Source: Oscillatoriales cyanobacterium RM2_1_1
GTDB lineage: Bacteria; Cyanobacteriota; Cyanobacteriia; Cyanobacteriales; Microcoleaceae
Direction: 5' to 3'
Assembly (NCBI GenBank): GCA_012033335.1
Contig: JAAURB010000002.1
Coordinates: 62,001 to 126,000, forward strand
Length of the DNA: 64,000 bases
In this document: positions 36,423 through 46,571 of the stretch, piece by piece
How the letters are laid out: each line of letters opens with the position of its first letter
Numbering within the stretch: position 1 is the stretch's first letter
The notes under the pieces: model-generated
Seen by the model: only the letters and a program-made list of their open reading frames with translations
Databases searched by the model: none
Told to the model about the DNA's origin: nothing
Translations under genes and position numbers: made by a program

Positions 36423-36501
36423 CTAAGAAATGTTCTTAGGGGTTAAAGGGCGTAGAGCAGTGATTTTCTCGAAAGGGTTCTCAAATCGGTCAATCCGATT
36501 T
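36423..36501 (+). promoter_or_regulatory. Leader hairpins upstream of the ribosomal operon
   Basis: CTAAGAA/TTCTTAG (36423-36439, loop ATG) and AAATCGG/CCGATTT (36483-36501, loop TCAAT) lie 280-360 bases before rplC. The 36285-36780 region has no gene and must contain the promoter of the ribosomal cluster. A CCGGTGAGGTTTTTTT segment near 36652 could be an attenuator. Feedback by L4 is known in enteric bacteria, and I only infer a similar role here. Confidence 0.4.
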
Positions 36502-36780
36502 TGGACGCAGTTCAGGATACTAGATAGCTCAATCGCTATTCAAGTCCATGCGACCTTTTTGTGCAGCCGAATGGTTTTCCCGGGCTGCGATGTTGATTGA
36601 CTAAATTAAACAAGTCTTGAGCTTGAGTGGTAAGTGAACAGGGTCATTACTCCGGTGAGGTTTTTTTGGCCGTTAGTATTTTGCATCACTTGGGTTTCAG
36701 GCTAGACCATGATGGGTTTTTGGTTCACCAGAAACTCTCATTAAAAAACAAGGCAACGTAAGGAAGAGGGGCGAGTTGAA

Positions 36781-37476
36781 GTGTCTTTAGGTATCCTTGG
36801 GACAAAGCTCGGCATGACTCAGGTCTTTGATGCTGAGAGTGGGAAGGCAATTCCAGTTTCAGTAATTCAAGGTGGGCCATGCATTGTAACTCAGCTTAAG
36901 ACTGAGCAAACGGATGGCTACACCGCTATTCAGCTTGGTTATGGCGAAGTTAAAGATAAAGTTCGCAAGCTCAATACGAAGAAATCTCCGGGTAAGGAGG
37001 TCAACAAGTATTTGAGTAATCCTGAACAAGGCCATTTGGCTAAGTCTGGCGGAACTCTATTGCGGCATCTGCGAGAATATCGCCTGGAAGATATTGGTGG
37101 TTATGAGTTGGGACAGCAGGTTAAGGTTGATATTTTTGAACCAGGGCAACTGGTCGATGTCGCTGGCACCAGCATGGGTCGAGGGTTTGCAGGCTATCAA
37201 AAGCGGCATAACTTTAGACGAGGGCCGATGTCCCACGGCTCAAAGAACCACCGTGAGCCGGGTTCTATTGGCCCTGGAACAACTCCAGGTCGGGTCTATC
37301 CGGGCAAGAAAATGGCAGGTCACTATGGGGCAGCTCGGGCTACGACCCGCAAGCTGGCAGTAGTTCGAATCGATCCGGAACGCAACTTGATTCTAATCAA
37401 GGGTGCTATTCCCGGTAAGCCGGGGGGGCTGGTGAGCATCGTACCTGCCAATCTTGTCACTCGGAAGCAAAAGTAA
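36781..37476 (+). CDS. rplC: 50S ribosomal protein L3
   Basis: L3 binds 23S rRNA domain VI near the peptidyl-transferase centre and starts 50S assembly. The 231-residue sequence begins [13 protein letters not shown] and includes the conserved [14 protein letters not shown] and [17 protein letters not shown]. The start is GTG at 36781, with purine-rich AAGGAAGAGGGGCGAG upstream. In cyanobacteria rplC commonly leads this cluster, with rpsJ elsewhere, as seen here. Confidence 0.97.
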   Translation: MSLGILGTKLGMTQVFDAESGKAIPVSVIQGGPCIVTQLKTEQTDGYTAIQLGYGEVKDKVRKLNTKKSPGKEVNKYLSNPEQGHLAKSGGTLLRHLREYRLEDIGGYELGQQVKVDIFEPGQLVDVAGTSMGRGFAGYQKRHNFRRGPMSHGSKNHREPGSIGPGTTPGRVYPGKKMAGHYGAARATTRKLAVVRIDPERNLILIKGAIPGKPGGLVSIVPANLVTRKQK

Positions 37477-37487
37477 GGGAAAAAGAC

Positions 37488-38119
37488 ATGGTTGAGTGTA
37501 TTGTTCGCAATTGGGACGGGGAAGAGGTTGGACAAGCCTCCTTTGAACTCAGGGTTGCGAAGCCAGAAAATGCCGCCCATATTGTTCATCGTGCCCTTGT
37601 CCGTCAAATGAACAACGCCCGCCAGGGAACTGCTAGCTCTAAGACACGGGCTGAGGTGCGGGGTGGGGGACGCAAACCCTGGCGGCAAAAAGGAACGGGT
37701 CGAGCTCGGGCGGGATCAATTCGTTCTCCTCTGTGGCGAGGGGGTGGGGTATCCTTTGGGCCAAAGCCCAGGGATTACTCGATCAAGATGAACCGCAAGG
37801 AAAAACGTTTGGCTCTGCGAACTGCTTTTCAGAGCCGTGCTGACGATATGGTTGTGGTGGAGGAGTTTGTTGAACATTTCCCCCGGCCCAAAACTCGGGA
37901 TCTATTGGCGGCGATCGCCGCTGGGGAATTGAGCCAGATACCAAAGTACTGTTGATTCTGCCGGAAAAACAGGAAATGGTTTATCTGTCTGGCCGAAATG
38001 TTGAAGCCTTGAAGGTTTCTCTGGCCGACAGCTTAAATGTCTACGATGTCCTACTCGCAGACAGAATTGTTGTGACCCCTAGGGCCCTTGAAAAGATCCA
38101 GGAGATTTACGGTGATTGA
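37488..38119 (+). CDS. rplD: 50S ribosomal protein L4, frameshifted
   Basis: L4 lines the peptide exit tunnel. The N-terminal 145 residues are normal ([17 protein letters not shown]). The frame then ends early at 37955 after A-A-I-A-A-G-E-L. In the next frame the normal C-terminus follows: [15 protein letters not shown] and [11 protein letters not shown], stopping at 38119. One missing base just after GCGATCGC near 37911-37922 explains it and restores 210 residues, the usual length. L4 is essential, so sequencing error is the likely cause. The stop overlaps the rplW start. Confidence 0.93.
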
Positions 38120-38420
38120 GTATAGTACCCGCGATTTGGCAGATATGATCCGGCGACCTGTTCTGACCGAACGGGCCACCCTGATGATGGAGTTGAATCA
38201 GTTTACCTTCGACGTGGATCCACGGGCTAGCAAGCCAATGATTAAGGAAGCTGTAGAGTTTCTATATCCCGTTAAGGTGCTGAGTGTAAACACCCACAAC
38301 CCTCCCCGAAAACAACGTCGCGTTGGCAAGTTTGCTGGGTTCAAGTCTCGTTACAAGCGAGCAATTGTCACCCTTGAAGACGGGGAACCAATGCGGAAAC
38401 TGTTGTTCCCAGAGGTTTAG
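38112..38420 (+). CDS. rplW: 50S ribosomal protein L23
   Basis: L23 sits at the tunnel exit and is a docking point for trigger factor and SRP. The 102-residue sequence has R-R-P-V-L-T-E-R-A-T and P-R-K-Q-R-R-V-G-K-F-A-G-F-K-S-R-Y-K-R-A. The start chosen is GTG at 38112 ([11 protein letters not shown]), with AGGAG about seven bases upstream. It overlaps the end of the corrected rplD by eight bases. The open frame upstream of this GTG is the rplD shadow. Confidence 0.95.
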   Translation: MIEYSTRDLADMIRRPVLTERATLMMELNQFTFDVDPRASKPMIKEAVEFLYPVKVLSVNTHNPPRKQRRVGKFAGFKSRYKRAIVTLEDGEPMRKLLFPEV

Positions 38421-38554
38421 CCTCGGAGGACTGTTCAGTATTCTATCTATCCTGTAGCGGCCTGAACTCTCCGTTAAATCCCGCTGAAATATAGCTCTCT
38501 AAGCCAGGTAAATTTCTGAAGTCAGCGCTAAATTGCAGATTATAAAGGCAAACT

Positions 38555-39416
38555 ATGGGAATTCGTGCATATCGACCCTATACTCCAAGTACTCGTCAGC
38601 ATACGGTTTCAGACTTTGCGGAGGTAACTCGATCTACCCCTGAGCGGTCTCTTGTTACCTTTAAGCATCGTCAGAAAGGCCGGAATAACCGGGGAGTGAT
38701 CACCTGCCGCCATCGGGGTGGGGGTCATCGCAAGCTCTATCGCATAATTGATTTTCATCGCGATAAGCACAATCTTCCCGCTAAAGTAGCTGAGATTGAG
38801 TACGATCCAAACCGCAATGCCCGAATTGCGCTCTTGCATTATTCCGATGGTGAGAAACGATACATTCTGCATCCCGCCGGTTTGCAGGTAGGTACAACCA
38901 TTGTGTCTGGCCCCGATGCCCCGATTGAGGTTGGTAACGCTTTACCCCTGATCAAGATTCCTTTAGGAACCGATGTTCACAATGTTGAGCTAGTTCCTGG
39001 CAAAGGGGGACAGATGGTGCGGTCAGCGGGGGCAAACGCTCAGATTATGGCGAAGGAAGGAGATTATGTCACCTTAAAACTGCCCTCTGGAGAGCAGCGA
39101 AAGGTTCTGGCTCGCTGTTATGCCACGATTGGTCAGGTCGGCAATGCTGACTTTCGTAACCTGAGTATGGGTAAAGCCGGACGGAATCGCTGGCTAGGTA
39201 AGCGACCTACGGTTCGGGGAAGTGTGATGAACCCGGTTGATCACCCCATGGGGTGGAGAGGGACGGGCCCCCATTGGGCGAAGTGGCCCTATGACACCCT
39301 GGGGCAAACCTGCCTTGGGAGCCAAGACCCGTAACCCTAAAAAGCGTAGCACTGCTCTGATTGTGCGTCGGCGACGTAAATCTTCTAAGCGAGGCAAAGG
39401 CGGTCGTCAGTCCTGA
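38555..39416 (+). CDS. rplB: 50S ribosomal protein L2, frameshifted twice
   Basis: L2 is needed for subunit joining and peptidyl transfer. The N-terminus [13 protein letters not shown] and the core are normal. At the near-invariant H-P-H-G-G-G-E-G-R loop the sequence reads CACCCCATGGGGTGG (39242-39256). One C and one G restored (runs at 39244-39247 and 39250-39253) give [13 protein letters not shown] and then [11 protein letters not shown] to the stop at 39416, 287 residues, exactly the normal length. Two independent homopolymer losses in an essential, highly conserved site point to sequencing error. Confidence 0.95.
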
Positions 39417-39521
39417 TAGGTTCAACAATATTGGACTTTTGATTCGGCCTGAGGCAGGTCTGGTGTTTCCTAAAGATTGTCCGTTCTCAATTCACGTCAA
39501 CCGCTATCTTTGGTTTAAATT

Positions 39522-39800
39522 ATGTCTCGTTCTTTAAAAAAAGGTCCATTCGTTGCTGACCATCTGTTAAGCAAGATAGAAGCTTTAAACAGCAGTGGTA
39601 AAAAAGAGGTCATCAAGACTTGGTCTCGTGCTTCTACGATTGTGCCTCAGATGGTTGGTCATACCATTGCGGTTCATAACGGTCGGCAGCATGTCCCTGT
39701 CTTTTTGACTGAGCAAATGGTCGGTCACAAATTAGGGGAATTTGCCCTGACCCGAACCTACCGGGGCCATGCCAAGAGTGACAAAAAAGCTCGACGATAG
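39522..39800 (+). CDS. rpsS: 30S ribosomal protein S19
   Basis: S19 (92 residues) binds the head of the 30S subunit next to S13. It begins [14 protein letters not shown] and ends with G-H-A-K-S-D-K-K-A. The conserved [10 protein letters not shown] and V-G-H-K-L-G-E-F are present. The length is normal. It follows rplB and precedes rplV in the standard order. Confidence 0.97.
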   Translation: MSRSLKKGPFVADHLLSKIEALNSSGKKEVIKTWSRASTIVPQMVGHTIAVHNGRQHVPVFLTEQMVGHKLGEFALTRTYRGHAKSDKKARR

Positions 39801-39872
39801 AGCGTGAACTTAGAGGAGTTATTTTGAATCAACAGTTTGAATCAACTGGATTCAGGGAGTAGTAAAAAGCTT

Positions 39873-40232
39873 ATGGCTGTAGATACTGATTTTGAAGTGA
39901 AGGCGATTGCTCGTTATGTCAGAATGTCCCCCAATAAAGTTCGGCGGGTACTGGATCAAATCCGGGGGCAATCTTACCGCGATGCGCTGATTATGTTGGA
40001 GTTCATGCCCTATCGATCCTGTGAACCGATTCTCAAGGTTCTGCGTTCTGCGGTTGCCAATGCGGAACATAATGCAGGACTTGATCCCGCCACCCTATTT
40101 GTCTCAAGTGCCTACGCCGATCAAGGCCCTAGCCTGAAGCGTTTTCGCCCTCGGGCTCAGGGTCGGGCCTACCCGATTCGCAAGCCAACCTGTCATATCA
40201 CTGTTGCCGTTGCCTCTAGAGCGGATAGCTAG
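39873..40232 (+). CDS. rplV: 50S ribosomal protein L22
   Basis: L22 (119 residues) reaches into the exit tunnel, and its loop is a site of macrolide resistance mutations. It starts [23 protein letters not shown] and ends with [11 protein letters not shown] and C-H-I-T-V. The ATG at 39873 gives the family N-terminus. Upstream, TTTGAATCAAC is duplicated at 39823 and 39836, and the first copy is part of a 12-codon TTG frame behind GAGGAG, which could be a leader peptide or chance. Confidence 0.95.
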   Translation: MAVDTDFEVKAIARYVRMSPNKVRRVLDQIRGQSYRDALIMLEFMPYRSCEPILKVLRSAVANAEHNAGLDPATLFVSSAYADQGPSLKRFRPRAQGRAYPIRKPTCHITVAVASRADS

Positions 40233-40255
40233 ACAAACCTTATTCATAAACGACT

Positions 40256-40984
40256 ATGGGACAAAAAATTCATCCAATCGGTTTTCGACTGGGAATCACT
40301 CAAGACCACAGGTCATGCTGGTTTGCAGATCCTAAGCAATATCCAAATCTCTTGCAAGAAGACTATAAGATTCGCAAGTATGTTCAGAAAACCCTGGTGA
40401 ATGCTGGAATCTCTGACATTCGCATTGAGCGTAAGGCTGACCAGATTGATCTGCAAGTCCATACGGCTCGGCCCGGAGTAGTCGTCGGTCGAGGAGGCGC
40501 AGGGATTGAATCCCTCAGGGTTGGCCTGCAAAATGAGCTCCAGAGCAACCGACAGATTCGGATCAATGTTGTAGAAGTTGCCCGAGTTGATGCCGATGCC
40601 ACTCTGATTGGAGAGTATATCGCTCAGCAACTCGAAAAGCGGGTTTCTTTCCGTCGAGTAGTGCGTCAAGCGATTACCCGGGCCCAGAAAGCCGGGATTG
40701 AAGGGATCAAAATTCAGGTTAGTGGTCGGTTAAATGGTGCAGAAATTGCCCGAACAGAGTGGACTCGCGAAGGCAGAGTTCCCCTACACACCTTGAGGGC
40801 TGATATTGACTACGCCTACTGTACAGCCTTGACTATCTATGGCATTTTAGGCATCAAAGTCTGGATCTTTAAGGGAGAAATTATTCCTGGCCAAGAAGAT
40901 GTTGCGGCCCCAACCACCGCTGCCCAACCCCGACGCAAGCAACCCCGCCGCCAGAAGTACGACGATCGCTCGAATGATACTTGA
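40256..40984 (+). CDS. rpsC: 30S ribosomal protein S3
   Basis: S3 (242 residues) forms the mRNA entry channel with helicase-like action. The sequence begins [14 protein letters not shown] and has the KH-type [12 protein letters not shown]. The basic tail ([12 protein letters not shown]) is usual for cyanobacterial S3. The ATG at 40256 lies 23 bases after rplV. Confidence 0.97.
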   Translation: MGQKIHPIGFRLGITQDHRSCWFADPKQYPNLLQEDYKIRKYVQKTLVNAGISDIRIERKADQIDLQVHTARPGVVVGRGGAGIESLRVGLQNELQSNRQIRINVVEVARVDADATLIGEYIAQQLEKRVSFRRVVRQAITRAQKAGIEGIKIQVSGRLNGAEIARTEWTREGRVPLHTLRADIDYAYCTALTIYGILGIKVWIFKGEIIPGQEDVAAPTTAAQPRRKQPRRQKYDDRSNDT

Positions 40985-41082
40985 GCCATCTCAACTTCTT
41001 TGCTTCTTTGCTTGAATCTGAGCCATTCCAGCTCATGACTGATGTCTGAATAGCTAACCCGATAACTGACCAGAGAACCGAA

Positions 41083-41586
41083 ATGTTAAGTCCTAAAAGA
41101 ACGAAATTTCGCAAGCAGCAGCGAGGCCGAATGCGAGGTCAAGCGACCCGAGGCAATCAGATTGATTTTGGAGAATATGCTTTACAAGCCCTAGAGCCCT
41201 CTTGGATTACTGCTCGCCAGATTGAGGCATCCCGTCGGGCAATGACTCGGTATATCCGTCGAGGCGGCAAGATCTGGATTCGCATTTTTCCAGATAAACC
41301 GATTACGATGCGGGCGGCAGAAACTCGAATGGGTTCCGGAAAAGGAGCCCCTGAATTCTGGGTGGCGGTGGTGAAGCCAGGTCGAGTAATGTTTGAGATT
41401 GCCGGAGTTTCAGAGTCCGTAGCCCGTGAAGCTATGCGTCTGGCGGCATTTAAATTACCGATTAAAACCCGATTTATTATCAAGCAACGGGAGACTGAAC
41501 TGGTAGATGCTCCGGTAGATGCCCAAGTAGATACCCAGGCTGATACTCAGGCAGACCCCCAAGCCGATATTCAGGTCGAGACCTAG
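41083..41586 (+). CDS. rplP: 50S ribosomal protein L16 with unusual acidic tail
   Basis: L16 contacts the A-site tRNA and 5S rRNA region. The first 139 residues are a normal L16 ([31 protein letters not shown]). Residues 140-167 are an extra tail of repeats such as V-D-A-Q, A-D-T-Q and A-D-P-Q, acidic and with no Lys or Arg. Typical L16 ends near 140. The repeat DNA suggests expansion. The 98-base gap upstream lacks a strong hairpin. Confidence 0.96.
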   Translation: MLSPKRTKFRKQQRGRMRGQATRGNQIDFGEYALQALEPSWITARQIEASRRAMTRYIRRGGKIWIRIFPDKPITMRAAETRMGSGKGAPEFWVAVVKPGRVMFEIAGVSESVAREAMRLAAFKLPIKTRFIIKQRETELVDAPVDAQVDTQADTQADPQADIQVET

Positions 41587-41641
41587 GCTTATTGGGGCTT
41601 TGATCGCATTGATACCAGGTTCATATTAGATAAAGGAAAAA

Positions 41642-41950
41642 ATGGCATTTCCAAAAGCTGAAGAGGCCAGGCAACTCACTGATGAGGAGCTGTCTGAACA
41701 AATTTTAGAAGTCAAAAGGAAGCTAGCCAACCTGCGGCTCCTCCAGGCAACTGGACGACTTGAAAAAACCCATGAGTTTAAACATGCTCGTCATCGTCTG
41801 GCTCAACTGATGACCGTAGAACATGAGCGCAAACAACCCGAAGTACCTGTTACTCCTGTCGTTGCGCCAGTAGAGTCTGTCGAACCCCCAAAAGAGACTT
41901 CAGCCGTTTCTGAAGGGGCGGCTGAGGAGACAGAGCCGGAGGAAGCCTGA
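41642..41950 (+). CDS. rpmC: 50S ribosomal protein L29 with acidic tail
   Basis: L29 (about 65-70 residues in most bacteria) lies near the tunnel exit by L23. Residues 1-65 match the family (E-E-L-S-E-Q-I-L-E-V-K-R-K-L-A-N-L-R-L-L-Q-A-T-G-R-L-E). Residues 66-102 are an extra Pro/Glu/Val-rich tail (P-V-T-P-V-V-A-P-V-E-S, ending E-E-T-E-P-E-E-A). The tail adds to similar tails on L16 and L15 in this cluster. Confidence 0.95.
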   Translation: MAFPKAEEARQLTDEELSEQILEVKRKLANLRLLQATGRLEKTHEFKHARHRLAQLMTVEHERKQPEVPVTPVVAPVESVEPPKETSAVSEGAAEETEPEEA

Positions 41951-42022
41951 ACGGTTAAACGATCAATGGGGTAAGTGGGGTTGATGTTTTCTTGAATTTG
42001 ATATGTTTTAGGTTTAAAAGCG

Positions 42023-42268
42023 ATGGCAACTAAGGAAAGAGTTGGTTTGGTGATTAGCAACAAAATGGATAAGACTGTAGTGGTTGCGGTAGAAAATCGT
42101 TCTCCCCATCCTAAATACGGCAAGATTGTTGTTAAGACTAAGCATTATAAGGCTCATGATTCAGACAATAAGTGTCAGGAAGGAGATCGGGTTTTGATTC
42201 AAGAAACTCGTCCTTTAAGTCGAACAAAACGCTGGAATGTGATTGAGATTCTCAATGTCAAATCTTAG
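42023..42268 (+). CDS. rpsQ: 30S ribosomal protein S17
   Basis: S17 (81 residues) is a primary 16S rRNA binding protein in the 5' domain. The sequence includes [18 protein letters not shown] and [20 protein letters not shown], the conserved OB-fold elements. The ATG at 42023 follows TTTTAGGTTTAAAAGCG. It precedes rplN by 78 bases. Confidence 0.96.
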   Translation: MATKERVGLVISNKMDKTVVVAVENRSPHPKYGKIVVKTKHYKAHDSDNKCQEGDRVLIQETRPLSRTKRWNVIEILNVKS

Positions 42269-42346
42269 TCAAAATCTCAGCTATATTGGCCTAGATATTC
42301 CAGAACCAAGTCAGACAGACTCCAAATTCCGCAAGAGAAATAAGTC

Positions 42347-42715
42347 ATGATTCAAACACAGTCATTATTAAATGTCGCTGATAATAGTGGAGCCCGAAAG
42401 CTAATGTGCATTCGGGTTCTGGGAGGGGGAAATCGTCGTTATGCCTTCATTGGTGATGAGATTGTTGCCGTTGTTAAGGATGCGATCCCTAATATGGCGG
42501 TGAAAAAATCAGATGTAGTCAGAGCGGTTGTTGTTCGGACTCGCCATAATTTACGCCGGGACAGCGGCATGAGCATTCGGTTTGATGATAACGCCGCCGT
42601 CATTATTAACCCCGATGGAAATCCCAAAGGAACCCGGGTTTTTGGGCCTGTGGCTCGAGAGTTACGGGAGAAGAGTTATATGAAAATTGTGTCTTTGGCA
42701 CCGGAGGTTCTTTGA
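42347..42715 (+). CDS. rplN: 50S ribosomal protein L14
   Basis: L14 (122 residues) forms an intersubunit bridge and is a binding site for RsfS. The start [18 protein letters not shown] and end [23 protein letters not shown] are standard. Its TGA stop (42713-42715) is one base from the ATG of rplX, so the two are tightly coupled. Confidence 0.97.
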   Translation: MIQTQSLLNVADNSGARKLMCIRVLGGGNRRYAFIGDEIVAVVKDAIPNMAVKKSDVVRAVVVRTRHNLRRDSGMSIRFDDNAAVIINPDGNPKGTRVFGPVARELREKSYMKIVSLAPEVL

Positions 42716-42716
42716 G

Positions 42717-43079
42717 ATGCTAGGCAAACGGAAGAAGGGCGCTGCGAAAAGCCTTCATGCTCTCCAGATGCATGTTAAAAAAGGCGACACGGTGCAGGTA
42801 ATTAGTGGGCGGGACAAAGGAAAAGTGGGAGAGATTCTCAAGTCGCTTCCTAAGGTCAGTCAAGTAATTGTCAAGGATGTTAATATTCGCACCAAGCACG
42901 TCAAACCTAGTCAGGAAGGGGAATCAGGTCGGGTCATCACCTTTGAGGCCCCCATTCATAGTTCCAATGTGATGCTCTATTCCACCAAAGAGAAAGTAGC
43001 GAGCCGGGTTGGATATACCTTGACTGAGGATGGCCGCAAGGTACGGATTCTCAAGAAGACAGGGGAAATCATTGATTGA
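42717..43079 (+). CDS. rplX: 50S ribosomal protein L24
   Basis: L24 is an assembly-initiator protein with a KOW motif, seen here as [16 protein letters not shown]. The 120-residue product starts M-L-G-K-R-K-K-G-A. The ATG at 42717 was chosen because GGAGG lies at 42702-42706 within the end of rplN. The longer frame upstream is the shadow of rplN. Confidence 0.95.
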   Translation: MLGKRKKGAAKSLHALQMHVKKGDTVQVISGRDKGKVGEILKSLPKVSQVIVKDVNIRTKHVKPSQEGESGRVITFEAPIHSSNVMLYSTKEKVASRVGYTLTEDGRKVRILKKTGEIID

Positions 43080-43160
43080 TGTTGACAATGAATCCCGGTT
43101 TAATGTTTGGCCTCAAATCTATCCTGACAAAGCCCAGGACTATCAAAAGGAAATTGCATT

Positions 43161-43706
43161 ATGGTTTCTAAGCTAAAAACCCAATACCAGGAACAAATTG
43201 TCCCCAAATTGATGGAGCAATTTAAGTACACCAATATTCATCAGGCTCCTAAGGTGATCAAGGTTACGATTAATCGGGGTCTGGGGGAAGCCTCTCAAAA
43301 TGCCAAAGCATTAGAGTCTTCAGTCAAGGAGTTGAGCATTATCACGGGCCAAAAACCCGTGGTGACTCGAGCTAAGAAGGCGATCGCAGGCTTCAAAATC
43401 CGTCAAGGAATGCCCGTTGGAGTGATGGTGACTCTACGTTCAGACCGAATGTACAACTTTCTCGAGCGATTGATTCATCTGTCCTTGCCTCGAATTCGGG
43501 ACTTTCGGGGAATTAGTCCAAAAAGCTTTGATGGTCGAGGTAACTACAGTTTAGGGGTTCGAGAGCAATTGATCTTCCCGGAGATTCAGTATGACAGCAT
43601 CGATCAGATTCGCGGCATGGATATTTCAATTATCACTACAGCAAAGACCGATGAAGAAGGGCGTGCCTTGCTGAAAGAAATGGGAATGCCTTTTCGAGAA
43701 AGTTAA
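43161..43706 (+). CDS. rplE: 50S ribosomal protein L5
   Basis: L5 (181 residues) anchors 5S rRNA and contacts the P-site tRNA. The sequence includes [29 protein letters not shown] and the closing [13 protein letters not shown]. The ATG at 43161 is preceded by AAGGAAAT. It is followed at 22 bases by rpsH. Confidence 0.97.
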   Translation: MVSKLKTQYQEQIVPKLMEQFKYTNIHQAPKVIKVTINRGLGEASQNAKALESSVKELSIITGQKPVVTRAKKAIAGFKIRQGMPVGVMVTLRSDRMYNFLERLIHLSLPRIRDFRGISPKSFDGRGNYSLGVREQLIFPEIQYDSIDQIRGMDISIITTAKTDEEGRALLKEMGMPFRES

Positions 43707-43728
43707 GGAAGCAAACTAGTAAGCAATT

Positions 43729-44130
43729 ATGGCAACAAACGATACCATCTCAGATATGCTGACGCGCATTCGCAACTCTTGCCTAGCCCGTCATCGCACC
43801 ACTCAAATCCCAGCCACCCGGATGACTCAGAGTATTGCCAGAGTCCTGAAAGATGAAGGTTTTATCGCGGATTTTGAGGAAGTGGGTGAGGGGATCAGAC
43901 GGAACCTGGTTCTGTCTCTCAAGTATCATCCCAAAACTCGAATGCCCACCATCAGAACTCTGAAGCGGGTTAGCCGCCCAGGGTTAAGGGTCTATAAAAA
44001 CCGTAAGGAACTCCCTCGGGTTTTAGGAGGAATTGGGATCGCGATTATTTCCACCTCAAGGGGCGTGATGACTGATCGGGAAGCTCGTCGTCAAGGGATT
44101 GGCGGAGAGGTGCTGTGTTACATCTGGTAG
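43729..44130 (+). CDS. rpsH: 30S ribosomal protein S8
   Basis: S8 (133 residues) binds the central domain of 16S rRNA and, in enteric bacteria, represses the spc operon. It reads [15 protein letters not shown] and ends with [13 protein letters not shown] and G-G-E-V-L-C-Y-I-W. The length is normal. A 126-base gap follows before rplF. Confidence 0.97.
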   Translation: MATNDTISDMLTRIRNSCLARHRTTQIPATRMTQSIARVLKDEGFIADFEEVGEGIRRNLVLSLKYHPKTRMPTIRTLKRVSRPGLRVYKNRKELPRVLGGIGIAIISTSRGVMTDREARRQGIGGEVLCYIW

Positions 44131-44256
44131 TTACATCTGTGTAGTTACATCGAGTAATTATTAATCAATAGGTTTAGATTCTGAAATTTCGTCCATCATG
44201 ATCTGGCATGGTCTGGACGAGCAAAGTCACTAATCACGAATACTGAGTAAAGCACT

Positions 44257-44796
44257 ATGTCTAGGATTGGTAGACGTCCAATATCGGTTCCGGCCAAAGT
44301 CAACCTCAATATTGACGGGCAGCGGGTAACGGTAAAAGGGCCTAAAGGAGAATTATCGCGGGAGCTTCCTGCCGAAGTTCTAGTTGAGCAAGAAGGGGAA
44401 ATGGTCACAGTAGCACGGCGAGATGAAAGCCGTAATGCCCGTCAGCGCCATGGCCTGTCCCGAACCCTGGTTGCCAATATGGTGGAAGGCGTTTCTCAGG
44501 GTTTTGAAAAACGCCTGGAAATTCAAGGGGTTGGGTATCGGGCTCAGGTTCAGGGGCGCAATTTGATTCTCAATGTGGGCTATAGCAAACCGGTCGAGAT
44601 CAAACCTCCCGAAGGGATTAATCTCGCCGTTGAGAATAATACTAATGTTATTGTCAGCGGTATCGATAAAGAGATTGTAGGAAACATGGCCGCTCGGATT
44701 CGGGCTGTACGTCCCCCTGAACCCTACAAAGGTAAGGGAATTCGTTACGCTGGAGAGCAAGTCAGACGCAAAGCTGGTAAGTCAGGGAAGAAATAA
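44257..44796 (+). CDS. rplF: 50S ribosomal protein L6
   Basis: L6 (179 residues) sits near the factor-binding stalk. The start [14 protein letters not shown] and the C-terminal [13 protein letters not shown] are typical. The two repeated alpha/beta domains are present. It is three bases from rplR, which implies coupling. Confidence 0.97.
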   Translation: MSRIGRRPISVPAKVNLNIDGQRVTVKGPKGELSRELPAEVLVEQEGEMVTVARRDESRNARQRHGLSRTLVANMVEGVSQGFEKRLEIQGVGYRAQVQGRNLILNVGYSKPVEIKPPEGINLAVENNTNVIVSGIDKEIVGNMAARIRAVRPPEPYKGKGIRYAGEQVRRKAGKSGKK

Positions 44797-44799
44797 GCA

Positions 44800-45165
44800 A
44801 TGAAACTTACACGTCAAGAATCGCGTGAACGTCGCCACCGCCGAGTCCGGAGCCGTGTGTTTGGCACCTCCGAGCGTCCCCGGATGGCTGTATTTCGGTC
44901 TCATAATCATATCTACGTCCAGGTTATTGATGATACTAAGCAGCACACCCTGGTGGCCGCTTCAACCTTAGAGCCTGACTTGAAGTCAAAGCTTGAGTCT
45001 GCTGCTGGAACCTGTGATGCGTCTACCCATGTGGGGCGCTTAGTCGCAGAGCGATCGCTCTCTCAAGGAATCACTAAAGTTGTATTTGATCGGGGAGGCT
45101 ATCTGTATCACGGTAGAGTTAAAGCACTGGCAGATGCAGCTCGGGAAGCAGGACTTGATTTCTAA
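44800..45165 (+). CDS. rplR: 50S ribosomal protein L18
   Basis: L18 (121 residues) binds 5S rRNA. The N-terminal basic region R-R-H-R-R-V-R and the conserved [16 protein letters not shown] and [18 protein letters not shown] are clear. It follows rplF at three bases and precedes rpsE. Confidence 0.97.
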   Translation: MKLTRQESRERRHRRVRSRVFGTSERPRMAVFRSHNHIYVQVIDDTKQHTLVAASTLEPDLKSKLESAAGTCDASTHVGRLVAERSLSQGITKVVFDRGGYLYHGRVKALADAAREAGLDF

Positions 45166-45248
45166 TGGCTTGATTTTGAGTTGGAAGCCTCAAACTCTCT
45201 GCTCATCAATCTGAAACTTAAATAATTGAATCAATCGGATCAATTCTT

Positions 45249-45800
45249 ATGGCAGAACAACAGCAACAGCAACAACAGCAACGACGCAAAAAAGGCGGCA
45301 ATCGCACCAAAGAAAAAGAGTCAGAATGGCAAGAGCGGGTAGTGCAGATCCGCCGGGTTACTAAGGTGGTCAAAGGGGGTAAAAAGCTGAGCTTCCGGGC
45401 CATCGTCATTGTTGGCAATGAACGGGGTCAGGTTGGGGTTGGAGTCGGCAAAGCCGCTGATGTGATTAGCGCGGTCAAGAAGGGAGTTGCGGATGGTCGC
45501 AAGAACCTGATCACTGTTCCCCTGACCCGATCCTACTCAATTCCCCATCCCAATGATGGAATAGCAGGAGGAGCAAAAGTCATGGTTCGTCCGGCAACTC
45601 CTGGAACGGGGGTAATTGCTGGGGGGGCTGTCCGAACGGTTCTGGAGCTGGCTGGGGTACGAAATATTCTGGCAAAACAGCTTAGATCAGGGAATCCCCT
45701 CAATAATGCCAGGGCAACCATAGAAGCCCTTTCAACCCTGCGAACTTTCTCGGAAGTTGCTGAGGAGCGGGGAGTTCCGATTGAGCAACTTTATGCTTAG
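45249..45800 (+). CDS. rpsE: 30S ribosomal protein S5 with poly-Gln start
   Basis: S5 (183 residues) helps decoding fidelity. After the Met the sequence is A-E-Q(8)-R-R-K-K-G-G, a glutamine run encoded by mixed CAA/CAG codons. The core then follows: [20 protein letters not shown] and G-K-A-A-D-V. Other cyanobacterial S5 proteins have variable N-termini, so the run is probably tolerated length variation. The gap to rplO is 174 bases. Confidence 0.97.
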   Translation: MAEQQQQQQQQRRKKGGNRTKEKESEWQERVVQIRRVTKVVKGGKKLSFRAIVIVGNERGQVGVGVGKAADVISAVKKGVADGRKNLITVPLTRSYSIPHPNDGIAGGAKVMVRPATPGTGVIAGGAVRTVLELAGVRNILAKQLRSGNPLNNARATIEALSTLRTFSEVAEERGVPIEQLYA

Positions 45801-45974
45801 GTGTTGATGCTTGAGGATTTACGTCTAAATCAACAGGAGGCAAGACAAGCCTGAGAACGCTCTATGTTTAGCTGTTTTTTCAGCTATTGACTCCCTAGAA
45901 TGTAAATTTCAATCAATGTAAATTTCAACACTCGGCTATAGCCAACATTACTATCAAAGTCTAGAGGACTGAAC

Positions 45975-46523
45975 ATGAGACTAAAAGATGCAGTACCCAA
46001 GCCCGGATCTCGAACCCGCAGCCGTCGCTTGGGTCGAGGAATCTCCGCTGGTCAAGGAGCCAGTTGTGGGAAAGGAATGCGGGGTCAGAAGTCCCGCTCA
46101 GGTCGAGGCACTCGCCCGGGGTTTGAAGGGGGTCAGAACCCTTTATATCGTCGTTTACCCAAACTAAAAGGCTTTCCCCTGGTTCGCCAGAAGCGTTACA
46201 CTACCATAAATGTAGGACGGTTGGTATCACTTCCGGCAAATGCAGAGGTTACTCTATTTTCCTTAATGAAAGCTGGGATTGTCACCACTGATGATGGCCC
46301 CTTAAAGCTCCTCGGAGATGGAGAGCTCAACATTGCCCTAAATGTCAAAGCGGCGGCGTTTACCAAGACTGCCCGCCATAAGATTGAAGCGGCGGGGGGG
46401 ACTTGTGAAGTGATTGGTTCCCGAACTCAACCTTCGGAAGAAGCTGTCCCACAAGGGCTAGGTCAAGAGGCTGCTGAACTAGGGGTTGCTGCTCAGCAAT
46501 CACCCTCCTCTGAAGAGGAGTAG
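45975..46523 (+). CDS. rplO: 50S ribosomal protein L15 with acidic tail
   Basis: L15 (usually about 145-150 residues) is a late 50S assembly protein. Residues 1-150 match the family: [33 protein letters not shown] and [15 protein letters not shown]. The last 30 residues (E-E-A-V-P-Q-G-L..., ending S-P-S-S-E-E-E) are an extra acidic tail. It is followed by secY at 48 bases. Confidence 0.96.
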   Translation: MRLKDAVPKPGSRTRSRRLGRGISAGQGASCGKGMRGQKSRSGRGTRPGFEGGQNPLYRRLPKLKGFPLVRQKRYTTINVGRLVSLPANAEVTLFSLMKAGIVTTDDGPLKLLGDGELNIALNVKAAAFTKTARHKIEAAGGTCEVIGSRTQPSEEAVPQGLGQEAAELGVAAQQSPSSEEE

Positions 46524-46571
46524 GCCAACTTCCATTGCCAAAACCCAGTTAATACTAGGAGGTAAACCTTC

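Noticed and set aside
37488-39416. Programmed frameshifting in rplD and rplB
   Set aside because: No slippery heptamer with a downstream structure is evident, and no such recoding is known for these genes. rplB would need two events within ten bases.
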